Below are positions 25,930 to 34,119 of a stretch of DNA of 44,160 bases, in pieces. The stretch's first letter is position 1. Each line of letters opens with the position of its first letter. The DNA comes from Desulfuromonadales bacterium. GTDB taxonomy: Bacteria; Desulfobacterota; Desulfuromonadia; Geobacterales; Pseudopelobacteraceae. The stretch lies in assembly GCA_013377095.1 (NCBI GenBank), contig JACAAY010000039.1:1-44160 (forward strand), given 5' to 3'. The notes under the pieces are model-generated. The model was given only the letters and a program-made list of their open reading frames with translations, did no database searches and was not told the origin of the DNA. Both the position numbers and the translations under genes were made by a program.

Positions 25930-26736
25930 CTACATGTAGCCGAGCGAGCGAAGTTTCTGCATGGTGTACAGATTCTCCTTGTCTTGAGCACGGCCCGCAC
26001 GTTCTGATTGTTTTGAATCGGCAACCTCTGCAATGATTTCGTCAAGAGTGCATGCGGTCGAGTCAACCGGAGAGCAGCAGGGCACACAGCCAATGCTCCG
26101 GAATCGCTTGCCTTCGTGGCTTTTATAGAGTTCAATGATGGGCAGCTCTTCACGTTTTATGTAACGCCAGATGTCGAGCTCCGTAAAATGAAGGATCGGA
26201 TGGATGCGGTAGTGTTCATCCTCACGCATGAAGGAATTATACTGGTCCCATATTTCGGCGGTCTGATTCTCGTAGTCCCATTGGAATTCGGTGTCGCGGG
26301 GTGAAAAATAGCGTTCCTTTGCCCTGATTCCATGTTCGTCGCGTCGGATGCCGAGGAGCACAGCCTGGAAATCATGCTGGTCGATAACCTGTTTGAGGGC
26401 GTTGGTTTTAAGCTCGGTACAACAATCCAGTTTCATGCCAGATTCAGGTCCCATGCCCCCATCGATGCACTGCGTGTTTCGGCCTACTATGATCTCAAAC
26501 CCCCATTCCTGCGAGAGCTTGTCTCGAAACTCATACATTTCCGGGAACTTGTAGCCGGTATCAATATGAATGACCGGGAAAGGAATGTTCCCGTAAAAGG
26601 CCTTCTTCACCAGCCAGAGCAGTGTGGTGGAGTCCTTGCCCATCGACCAGAGCATGGCAATGCGGCCGTTAAACTTCTGATAGGCCTCCCTGATAACGTA
26701 GATGCTTTTATTTTCCAGTCCGTCGAGGTAATCCAT
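25930..26736 (-). CDS. cysD: Sulfate adenylyltransferase subunit 2
   Basis: A 268-residue ATP pyrophosphatase-type enzyme that makes APS from ATP and sulfate, with CysN as the GTPase partner. The PP-loop SMGKDSTTLL is at about residues 31-40, and VIHIDTGYKFPEMYEFRD, LLGIRRDEHGIRAKERYFSPRD and the C-terminal RSIGCVPCCSPV are family landmarks. It is slightly shorter than E. coli CysD (302 residues). AGGGAG precedes the ATG. It is the first gene of a likely cysD-cysN-hydrolase unit, with a candidate TATAAT box about 100 bp upstream. Confidence 0.95.
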   Translation of the reverse strand: MDYLDGLENKSIYVIREAYQKFNGRIAMLWSMGKDSTTLLWLVKKAFYGNIPFPVIHIDTGYKFPEMYEFRDKLSQEWGFEIIVGRNTQCIDGGMGPESGMKLDCCTELKTNALKQVIDQHDFQAVLLGIRRDEHGIRAKERYFSPRDTEFQWDYENQTAEIWDQYNSFMREDEHYRIHPILHFTELDIWRYIKREELPIIELYKSHEGKRFRSIGCVPCCSPVDSTACTLDEIIAEVADSKQSERAGRAQDKENLYTMQKLRSLGYM

Positions 26737-26833
26737 GTTGCACTCCCTGAGTATGAATACTTACATTAAGCAGCGCCAAATTCCTAGCCAAAAGCTTACG
26801 TCAGGATGTTTGTAACTGTATCCGTCTCCACAA

Positions 26834-26839
26834 ATTATA
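26834..26839 (-). promoter_or_regulatory. Candidate -10 element upstream of cysD
   Basis: A perfect TATAAT reads on the minus strand 6 bp after the radical SAM stop codon, about 100 bp before the cysD start. The -35 region at 16-18 bp spacing is poor, so an activator may be needed. The overlapping 10-mer ATAAGACATT also occurs in the palindrome before the DUF815 gene. Confidence 0.3.
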
Positions 26840-26844
26840 AGACA

Positions 26845-27582
26845 TTACCTTGCATTAGAATTCTTATCATTTCCTGTCAGTCGTTGCCAGAATAGTTTTG
26901 GATCGGGTGTCCGGAAGATTCGTTTTACGGCAAACATACAATTCCGGCAAGCCAGCGGACATTTCATTATGTCCTCTCGCCAGAAAGGAGATAGGTTAAC
27001 GCTTGACGCCTCCTCGATACCATGTCCCGTGCAGCAGGGAAATAGGCGGTTATTGAAAAAAGAAATTGCCCCACTTGCGGCCCTGAAACAGTAGCTACCA
27101 TTGGTACGAATTGTTCGCGGTAGGTGGGTCGGCTTGCTACAGTGAATCGGCAAAAGTGCTTTGTGCTGGTCACGGTACGTTATCATGAACTCAATGTCAT
27201 CTCTGTTGGATTGACCACCGGGAAAACTTTCATCGTAAATCGTTGGTGCAATCATATCGAAATGCATAAAAGCCTCAGGAAATAGCTTGAATCCAAAACC
27301 ATTTGTCTCAATTGATACAAGATTCGGAGCAAATACCTGTTTGAGTTTTGGTGCCCATTCCGCAAATTGGGGATGGACTGATGGTTCGCCACCTGTCAAA
27401 TTAATACGACATACGTCCCCGAGTGTTGTAGCAGCGAGAATAAGTTCGTCCCATGTAATATCCCAAGGGTCATGAAGAATATGCATCCCATAAGAACAAT
27501 GTGGACAGCAACGATTACATCGGCTGGTAATTGCAAAGTTTACGAGGTTAATTTGCTTATGTTTGGGAAATACGTTTTTCAT
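26845..27582 (-). CDS. Radical SAM protein with C-terminal cysteine cluster
   Basis: A 245-residue radical SAM enzyme of unknown substrate. The [4Fe-4S] site is CNRCCPHC (CX3CX2C) near residue 20, followed by the GGEPSVHPQF motif typical of radical SAM cores. The C-terminal part has CFRAASG, LFPCCTGHG and CPLACRNCMF, consistent with a further Fe-S centre of SPASM/twitch type. No precursor peptide gene is seen nearby, so peptide maturation is not suggested. It lies between a glycosyltransferase gene and cysD on the same strand. AGAGGAAG before ATG 27582 fixes the start. Confidence 0.82.
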   Translation of the reverse strand: MKNVFPKHKQINLVNFAITSRCNRCCPHCSYGMHILHDPWDITWDELILAATTLGDVCRINLTGGEPSVHPQFAEWAPKLKQVFAPNLVSIETNGFGFKLFPEAFMHFDMIAPTIYDESFPGGQSNRDDIEFMITYRDQHKALLPIHCSKPTHLPRTIRTNGSYCFRAASGAISFFNNRLFPCCTGHGIEEASSVNLSPFWREDIMKCPLACRNCMFAVKRIFRTPDPKLFWQRLTGNDKNSNAR

Positions 27583-27657
27583 CAGACTTCCTCTAACCAT
27601 TCACTTTGGACGAAAATAACTTCCATCTTCTGAGTAAATCGACAATTTACTGCTCAA

Positions 27658-28827
27658 TTATGCGTGTTGCAGTACCTCTGAAAGAACAGAGTGCATACGT
27701 TCTCTAAATGCCTCCTGTGAAAAAACTTTTAATGCATACTTTTGCGCATTTAAGGTCATCTGGCACATTGACTTATTTGGAGTGCTACAAAGAGAAAGAA
27801 CCGCTTGCTCAATCTCATCAATCGAGCAGGTATGCAGTCTGATTCCCATGGAGTCATCCACATCAATACCGCAGTTATCGCTTACAACCGGAAACAACCC
27901 GTATTGCATGCAGGTTACTGCGGCAGTCGAGGCAGACTCACTGCAAGAGGGTAAAATAAATGCCTTTACTCGTTTAGTTAGGGTTCGGAATCTATCGCTG
28001 GATGGAAAGAGAAAACCGTGGCTCACAATATTCGGGCAAAATTTTAGCTCGCGGTAGTAGGCGCGAGTAAAATCTTTTTCTTTGAGGTATGGACCTACCA
28101 CATGGAGAATCAGTTCCGGGTGACGCGCGAAAACTTCCAGTGTCAGGTCAAGTCCTTTATGTACTGCTCCAAATCCCCCATACCAAAGAAACTCGTTGGC
28201 AAAGGTAGTTTTTCTTGGATCACGATGCCAGGACAGGTAAGAACCAGTGACTGGGACAAAGCGAAATTTACTCCTAATGGTTTCAGGAAAGGTGGATGCG
28301 GTTGCCTTGTTTCCAAGAAAGCTGATGACATCTGCCGCGACGAGATTCCGCTGGAACATCTCGACTTCGTCATCTGGAATTGCTCGGTGAGACCTCACTT
28401 CACACCCGCGCCGCTCTTTCAGGTCTGCAACTCGCTGGAGTGCGGCACTGTTTGAAAAAATGGGATCACTGGTGGTTACATGAAATAACCTTGGTACTTC
28501 ACTGCTTCCGTAGCGCGTTAGGTTGTTGTGAATGTCAAAGATGGCTGAGTATGTATTATGAGTAACAAAACCCACATCATTCCATTTGATTACATCGACT
28601 CGATACCCAAGCGAGTTTAGTATGCGCACAATTTCCGAACTTTCCCAGGCATTGCTATGTCCAAGAAATCTCCTGTCTCCCGGCTTCCAGGTTAGAGGCT
28701 CAGAGAGATAACTTACTAAAACGGTTCCCTTGGGTTTCTGCTCGGAATTGATGTAATAGCCCTTAATACGCAAGGGGCATTTTGAATAATAGATCGATAA
28801 AAGTTTTGCCAATACTTTTGCGAGCAT
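27658..28827 (-). CDS. Glycosyltransferase, GT4-like
   Basis: A 389-residue protein with two Rossmann-like halves and features of group 1 glycosyltransferases. The C-terminal half contains FLWYGGFGAVHKGLDLTLE, HVVGPYLKEKDFTR and ILPSCSESASTAAVTCMQYGLFPVVS, where the E/S-rich stretch occupies the nucleotide-sugar site. It probably adds one sugar to a lipid-linked glycan at the cytoplasmic face. The N-terminal half is divergent. It is 62 bp after the GT2 gene and 75 bp before the radical SAM gene. Base composition is visibly A+T-rich compared with the flanks. Confidence 0.8.
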   Translation of the reverse strand: MLAKVLAKLLSIYYSKCPLRIKGYYINSEQKPKGTVLVSYLSEPLTWKPGDRRFLGHSNAWESSEIVRILNSLGYRVDVIKWNDVGFVTHNTYSAIFDIHNNLTRYGSSEVPRLFHVTTSDPIFSNSAALQRVADLKERRGCEVRSHRAIPDDEVEMFQRNLVAADVISFLGNKATASTFPETIRSKFRFVPVTGSYLSWHRDPRKTTFANEFLWYGGFGAVHKGLDLTLEVFARHPELILHVVGPYLKEKDFTRAYYRELKFCPNIVSHGFLFPSSDRFRTLTKRVKAFILPSCSESASTAAVTCMQYGLFPVVSDNCGIDVDDSMGIRLHTCSIDEIEQAVLSLCSTPNKSMCQMTLNAQKYALKVFSQEAFRERMHSVLSEVLQHA

Positions 28828-28889
28828 AAAAATGTTATATCCTCACAATATAAAAGGTTTCAGACATTGAAGATGGATTCCCGCAGGTT

Positions 28890-29735
28890 TTACGAATTAA
28901 TTCCCTTATCAAAACTGCTGTTATTGCGCCAGTACACAAAAGGAATTTCATAACTGATCGCAACCGGGAATAGGGCATTGAGGCGAAGCTGGAAATCTCG
29001 GTCTGAAAAGGGGACCACTCTCTTACGACCCTTGGGTAAATAGCCACCAACTGCATGCCAGGCTGCCTTGAGAAAGCAACTGCCAGAGTGGGTCATGTTT
29101 AGATCATTATAGTTTCTGAAGTCGACGACGTCATTGGGACTGTGTCGAGTAAGTTGTAATAATCCAGACGGCGCCAATTCTTGGATCATTTTTGTGCCTG
29201 ACGCGAGTTCTTCATCAGAGGAGAATTCAATATTGCTTGAGCCAATCAGGAATACATCCTGATTGCGGCTGAAAAGGTTAGCAACAATCTCCACCGCATC
29301 ATGCATGAGATAATCGTCATCGTTAAGCACCATTATCAAATCGTCGTTTATTGATTGTATCCCCCTGTTGAGGCTCATTGACTGCCCAACATTGCTTTTA
29401 TTAGTCAGAATACTGAAATCAATCTCCTCGGAGAAAACGCAGGTCCTTATTAACTCCTTGAGCACTTTCTCTGTCCCATCCGGAGACGCATCGTTTACGA
29501 ACACAACATGGTCCGGTTTCCTAGTCTGGTTAATGATGCATGAAAAGGTCGTCTCGAGATAGCTTTCATGGCGGTAGCATGGAATTATGATTGCGATTGT
29601 ATTTGCATCTCCTGGAGTACGCTTGGGAAGATCAACGCATCCCATTCGCTTCAAGTACGACGCAATTCTTCGTCGAGGGATTTCAGGGAGTCCCAGGATT
29701 TTTTTAAATTTGCCGCGAATCCCAAATCTAAACAT
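28890..29735 (-). CDS. Glycosyltransferase family 2
   Basis: A 281-residue GT-A type glycosyltransferase. The nucleotide-binding beta strand is IAIIIPCYRHESYLETTF (about residue 48), followed by VFVNDASPDGTEKVL, NKSNVGQSMSLNRGI and the metal-binding DXD-type motif VLNDDDYLM. No membrane helix is present, so it acts at the cytoplasmic face on a nucleotide-sugar donor. The donor and acceptor cannot be read from sequence. GGAG lies very close to the ATG. It stands 39 bp after the flippase gene, in the same direction. Confidence 0.88.
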   Translation of the reverse strand: MFRFGIRGKFKKILGLPEIPRRRIASYLKRMGCVDLPKRTPGDANTIAIIIPCYRHESYLETTFSCIINQTRKPDHVVFVNDASPDGTEKVLKELIRTCVFSEEIDFSILTNKSNVGQSMSLNRGIQSINDDLIMVLNDDDYLMHDAVEIVANLFSRNQDVFLIGSSNIEFSSDEELASGTKMIQELAPSGLLQLTRHSPNDVVDFRNYNDLNMTHSGSCFLKAAWHAVGGYLPKGRKRVVPFSDRDFQLRLNALFPVAISYEIPFVYWRNNSSFDKGINS

Positions 29736-29774
29736 AGCTCCTCAATCTATTTCCTGTCTTCTGTTAAAAGAGAA

Positions 29775-31127
29775 TCATGTGCCAGTTGGCAGCGAATCCC
29801 GCCATAACCGGTTACGTATCAGCAAATAACCAACAGGTATGACTAAAATATATGTTACGCTGACGCTCGATATCATGGCAACGGCTCCGAATTCAGGAAC
29901 AAAAGAAAATACGCAGCCTAGGAATATGATTAATTGCCCTAATGCAAGCAGTGCCACGGGACGCGAAAGATTCAGTGCAAGTAAAACTGAACCACAACCG
30001 CCACCTGCTATCAGCCCTAAGGTGCATGTAATTGCAAAACCCATGCGTAATCCAAAAGAGAAAAATATAGGTTTGTGAAGTACAAACGGCAAAATCGGAT
30101 TCACTAGAAATAGTATAAAACACGTTGCTGCCAAAGAATAACAGCAAGCATAACCAAGATATTTAATTATCATCTTCTTGATACGTGCAAAATCTCCCGT
30201 ATATGCAAGCTGGGACATTCTTGTCCACATGGGATGATGCATGACAGTAAAAGGAACTTGTAAAACGATGAGTACCTGTGTGATCAGGCTGAACTGGGCA
30301 ACCTCTTCAACGCCTCGGTATATTGCAAGGACGGTAAATTGCAAGGAATACATAAGCATTGTGGCGGTCTGCATGAGCATGAAATCGAAGCTCCCCCCCC
30401 GTAGCGAGCGTACGTGCCTTGTGAAATCTTGAAAAGAAGGAATAAATAGAGACAGTTTTCCCGTAAGAATAAGCTGTGCCAGAAGCCCGCATCCGGCAAG
30501 CGGTTGTGCGCAGGCCAGAAAAAACACCAGAACGGGAAGACCGGCACCAGCATAAATGCCAATTACAGTTCCTATTAATGAAGTGACAACCCCTGCCAAC
30601 TGATACATTTCACTTAGCCAGCCAATCTGCATTGCGTAAGGAGCCTTCAAAATAACGGTGAGGGGCAACTGGAGAAAGAAAAGAAGAAGAATAATCTTTA
30701 AGGAACTGGAGGCTTGTATTGCGACAAGCGAGGTTGATAATTTGAGAGTGGCTCCCCAGTCGATAGCAGGTACTAACATGAGTGAGGCGAGCAAGCAGCA
30801 AAATGCTACTATCCCAAGAAAAATGAGTGAACAGGAAATACACACATCGGCGCCATCACGATCATTCGCGGTATAACAACTGGTGAGTCTGTTGACCAAG
30901 GACATGCTGACACCAAAATCAAGAATCATAATATACGCCGAAAATGAAGCAAAAGTTATCCAGATTCCGTAACGCTCCGTACCGAGGTAATTGATCAGCA
31001 GTGGGATGGTGATCAGGCGGACGACAATTCCGAGAATCCGGTTAATTGCGCCCGCTTTAGCCGTTGTTATAACTGGATGCCATGCAGCAGACAGCTCTTG
31101 CTTTTCTTCTGCTGAGGTTCCATTCAT
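29775..31127 (-). CDS. Polysaccharide flippase (Wzx/MATE-like)
   Basis: A 450-residue inner-membrane protein with about 12 hydrophobic helices. The N-terminal region IPLLINYLGTERYGIWITFASFSAYIMILDFG is characteristic of the polysaccharide-export Wzx family. It should move undecaprenyl-linked oligosaccharide units to the periplasmic face. The frame extends to a TTG at 31151, but ATG 31127 has GGAAG at good spacing. It is the membrane export step of the glycan cluster; no Wzy polymerase or chain-length regulator is present in the window. Confidence 0.88.
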   Translation of the reverse strand: MNGTSAEEKQELSAAWHPVITTAKAGAINRILGIVVRLITIPLLINYLGTERYGIWITFASFSAYIMILDFGVSMSLVNRLTSCYTANDRDGADVCISCSLIFLGIVAFCCLLASLMLVPAIDWGATLKLSTSLVAIQASSSLKIILLLFFLQLPLTVILKAPYAMQIGWLSEMYQLAGVVTSLIGTVIGIYAGAGLPVLVFFLACAQPLAGCGLLAQLILTGKLSLFIPSFQDFTRHVRSLRGGSFDFMLMQTATMLMYSLQFTVLAIYRGVEEVAQFSLITQVLIVLQVPFTVMHHPMWTRMSQLAYTGDFARIKKMIIKYLGYACCYSLAATCFILFLVNPILPFVLHKPIFFSFGLRMGFAITCTLGLIAGGGCGSVLLALNLSRPVALLALGQLIIFLGCVFSFVPEFGAVAMISSVSVTYILVIPVGYLLIRNRLWRDSLPTGT

Positions 31128-31271
31128 GTACAGCTGCTTCCGAATGGGCAAAGAGTGAGGATAAAGGGGAGTTTTCTGAATCCTGTTACCGGCCGCCTGA
31201 GGCTACGGTATACGGGGGAATACGATCCGGCTATCAATGTACGGCCAGAATGTCGCGGTCTTCGAGCCAAT

Positions 31272-31949
31272 CTATTTCACCTTTTTTAGATAACCATTAA
31301 CATTAAAGGTGGCATTTCTGCCAAAAAAATCACACCACTTCCTGTCAATGATGAAATCATTTTCTTCGGCCATAAATTCTCTGATTGCCCGAAGCGGCCC
31401 GCCGTGATATCCCCTTGACATTCCCAATTTGTCAACGACACCATCTTCAACTATAAAATATGAATCTTTAGACACAACCGGCGAAAATTTCCTTAAAGAG
31501 CCGCACACATGCTCATAAAGATGTGAGCCATCTTCAATTACCAGAATTTTTTCAAAACCGGCAGTGAGACTGATGTCATAGCCCTCATAGCCATCATGAA
31601 ATAATTTTATTCTGGGGTGGTCAGACAACAATTTATCGGAACAATTTTCAATATCAATTGAGTGAACTGTGCCATGGCCGATAGTTTCCAGCAAATCTCC
31701 TAGATACAAGGCTGATCCGCCCTTATTAGTACCGATTTCAATGATCAAGTCAGGCTTGACATCAGCAACAATCATTTGGTAGAGCACAAAATCAAAAGGA
31801 CATTTAATAGTTGCAAGCCCCCTGTAAGTCACTTGGAGGTGCCCATTGAAAATCGTATCGGTGTTGAAGTGTATCCTTTCGTCCCATCGCCTGCGACGAA
31901 CTAGCTTTTTCAATTTGCGCCTTACTTCGCTGAAAAAATAATTTTTCAT
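31272..31949 (-). CDS. CmcI-like (cephalosporin hydroxylase family) methyltransferase
   Basis: A 225-residue protein of the family annotated as cephalosporin hydroxylase or rhamnosyl O-methyltransferase. It has the SAM-binding motif DLIIEIGTNKGGSALYLGDLLE (about residue 70), then HSIDIENCSD and LVIEDGSHLYEHV. Members O-methylate sugars in bacterial glycans and glycolipids. The setting between a flippase and an AP-superfamily membrane protein favours glycan methylation. There are 144 bp to the flippase and 112 bp to the upstream gene. Low G+C content is evident. Confidence 0.8.
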   Translation of the reverse strand: MKNYFFSEVRRKLKKLVRRRRWDERIHFNTDTIFNGHLQVTYRGLATIKCPFDFVLYQMIVADVKPDLIIEIGTNKGGSALYLGDLLETIGHGTVHSIDIENCSDKLLSDHPRIKLFHDGYEGYDISLTAGFEKILVIEDGSHLYEHVCGSLRKFSPVVSKDSYFIVEDGVVDKLGMSRGYHGGPLRAIREFMAEENDFIIDRKWCDFFGRNATFNVNGYLKKVK

Positions 31950-32006
31950 AACAATCCAAACGTTTTGACTGAGTTATTTGATCAAACAGGTTGACCAAAT
32001 CCGAGC

Positions 32007-32027
32007 TAGACTTAACATTTAAGTCTA
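32007..32027. repeat. 9-bp inverted repeat in an intergenic spacer
   Basis: TAGACTTAA and TTAAGTCTA flank CAT. No T-run follows in the minus direction, so it is not a clear terminator. It lies between the AP-superfamily membrane gene and the methyltransferase gene and could be an operator or a weak RNA hairpin. Confidence 0.5.
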
Positions 32028-32061
32028 ATATCTATTCCATAACAAAGTCTAAACAAAAACA

Positions 32062-33990
32062 TCATTTTTCTTTGCTAAGAACTTCCCTGACGATCAGGGA
32101 ATGAAGATGCCGCGATTTCTCTTGATGTGTTCGCACCAGATCATGAGTCTCATTCTGGTCTTTTGCCAGATCATATAACTCTGACTGATTCAACTCAGGA
32201 TAGAAAATATACTTATAATCTCCCTCTATTACTCCGATGCTTCTCGAAGCTTGACGCCCCCCCCATATCCCGGACCGTTCAAGATTCATCATGTATTTTG
32301 GCTTTTGGCTATCATATCCTTCGTACATCGCCCTTGTTAGTGACTCTCCTTCAAACCACCCAGGATTACGCATTCCGAGTAATGCGACTATTGTCGGTGC
32401 GATATCGACTTGTTCCGCATTACTCTTAACGAGAAAACCCCTCTTCTGGCCAGGCAGGTGAATTATAAGCGGAATATGAACTGCTTGCTGATATAAATAT
32501 GGGCCGCCGTGGCCTTTGTAGCCATGTTCAAATGATTCGCCATGGTCTGACGAAACAATGAGTAAAGTGTTATCATACATACCCATTTTTTTTATATTTT
32601 CTAGGAAGTCCTCCAGGGTTGAATCGGCATAAAGAATCATTTCATCGTATCGAAGACGCAACTTATGCCAATCTGCCGTAGGCTCCTTTTGAGATGCTCT
32701 TGTTTCCAGTACTTCTTCTGCAAGAAAGGTGTGCCTGAATCTGGTGGGCGGGAGATAGGGGCTGTGGGGAGGAAAGATATGGACCCATAAGAAAAATGGT
32801 TTTTTGCAGTTTGTGAGAAGTTTTTCAGCCTGTTTAAAAGTGAACTCTGCTGGTTCTCCCATAAATCCAACTTGATGTTCCAGAAGCTTCCTTCGGTTAC
32901 TGGTGTACTGCTTCAGAAAGATAAACGGGACAAACGGTACATTTGCCATGACAGTATCATTAAACCAAATCCCAGCAGAGCTTCTGATTATAAGCAGTTT
33001 GGATGTGATATCATGCGGGCTGATAAGTCTATCAACTGACTTTGCATAGGGCTGTCGAACAAAACCTTGATACGTATCGTTTTTCCAGGGATGTGCATAG
33101 ATAAGGTTGCCACTGGTTGCCAGGGTGTCGTAACCATTTTTCCTGAGAAACATCGGAAGATTTCTGTCTCCTCTATCGTTTCTGGCATAAATGTTTTGAC
33201 TTGAACTGAAATTGAGGCCATGGGTTACTGGCCTTGAGCCGGTTAAAATGCTGGCGACAGAGGGTCGCGTCCAGTTTGAATTGGCATAGAAGTTCTTAAA
33301 TACAAAGCTTTCATGCGCTAAATTATTGATGAATGGGGTTGTGTCATGGGTATAACCATAAAGTGACATATCCCCAGAGCAAAGCGAATCAAAAGTTATC
33401 AAAATAACATTAGGCTTAGGCCCTGAAAGGTGTTCCGATTGCAATCCTTCAGTATTTGGCGGAAAATAAAACGTCTGAATAATTCTAAAACATATAACAA
33501 TTAATGATATTAGACATATTGCGCCAAGTGTTTGTAATAATCTGGTAGTACTTGAAGTGATCTTCGTCAAAATTGATTTAAAGTTGATAAAACCTATTGC
33601 AATAAAGAAGATAAATAATATATTTCCCCACTCAGTGTTGACAATGTTGTCACTAGTTGTACTGCCATTGACTTTGTATACCCATTTTGTGCCAAAATTG
33701 ACAAAGGTAAAACCAATAAAGGCAACCGCAACTGAGATGTTTGTCATCAGGATAAACGGCTTCCCATTTTTGAATATCAAGGAATGGACAATCGTGTTGA
33801 AAAATGCGTAAAAAACAATGAGTAGTGCGAACGCTTCTATTATAATAGAAAGATCTACAAGAATATCGAAAGGCTTCATGAATTTTATTGTAGAATCGAT
33901 ACGGAAAAGAAAATCACAGGGGATAAAAATTAAAAGGATAGTTAATCCCCATACTGCGCATAAAAATTTAAAAAAGTCTCGATTGGACAT
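32062..33990 (-). CDS. Five-helix membrane protein with periplasmic alkaline-phosphatase/sulfatase-superfamily domain
   Basis: A 642-residue protein. Five hydrophobic helices (about 12-30, 42-64, 80-100, 122-140, 153-175) precede a periplasmic catalytic domain. Metal ligands are D201 (LITFDSLCSGD), the SSDHGES group (D482, H483) and H494 in YKGHGG. The nucleophile region is NWTRPSVASILTG: T241 occupies the place where a formylglycine sulfatase would have Cys or Ser, and the conserved Arg two residues past Pro is missing. Topology and the Thr resemble LtaS/EptA-type phosphotransferases. The protein may add or remove a phosphate-containing or sulfate group on a glycan. It appears to begin the operon, as a terminator lies just upstream. 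Confidence 0.8.
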   Translation of the reverse strand: MSNRDFFKFLCAVWGLTILLIFIPCDFLFRIDSTIKFMKPFDILVDLSIIIEAFALLIVFYAFFNTIVHSLIFKNGKPFILMTNISVAVAFIGFTFVNFGTKWVYKVNGSTTSDNIVNTEWGNILFIFFIAIGFINFKSILTKITSSTTRLLQTLGAICLISLIVICFRIIQTFYFPPNTEGLQSEHLSGPKPNVILITFDSLCSGDMSLYGYTHDTTPFINNLAHESFVFKNFYANSNWTRPSVASILTGSRPVTHGLNFSSSQNIYARNDRGDRNLPMFLRKNGYDTLATSGNLIYAHPWKNDTYQGFVRQPYAKSVDRLISPHDITSKLLIIRSSAGIWFNDTVMANVPFVPFIFLKQYTSNRRKLLEHQVGFMGEPAEFTFKQAEKLLTNCKKPFFLWVHIFPPHSPYLPPTRFRHTFLAEEVLETRASQKEPTADWHKLRLRYDEMILYADSTLEDFLENIKKMGMYDNTLLIVSSDHGESFEHGYKGHGGPYLYQQAVHIPLIIHLPGQKRGFLVKSNAEQVDIAPTIVALLGMRNPGWFEGESLTRAMYEGYDSQKPKYMMNLERSGIWGGRQASRSIGVIEGDYKYIFYPELNQSELYDLAKDQNETHDLVRTHQEKSRHLHSLIVREVLSKEK

Positions 33991-34055
33991 TCATTTAAAC
34001 CACTTGTTGAAGGGTATTAGTACGCCTGCAACCTCTGAGCAAAGTTGTAAGTAGG

Positions 34056-34091
34056 TAAGCAAAAGAAAAAAGCACATAAAATTATATGTGC
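34056..34091 (-). terminator. Rho-independent terminator after the small YIDP protein
   Basis: On the minus strand GCACATA and TATGTGC form a 7-bp stem followed by TTTTTTCTTTTG. It separates the small upstream gene from the AP-superfamily membrane gene at 33990. Confidence 0.88.
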
Positions 34092-34119
34092 ATTTGAGTA
34101 TTGTTCTTCGAGGAGGGGG

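Noticed and set aside
26845-27582. Radical SAM maturase of a ribosomal peptide (RiPP).
   Set aside because: No short precursor gene or RiPP exporter lies within several kilobases on either strand.
32062-33990. Classical formylglycine sulfatase.
   Set aside because: The required Cys or Ser is replaced by Thr and the motif Arg is absent.
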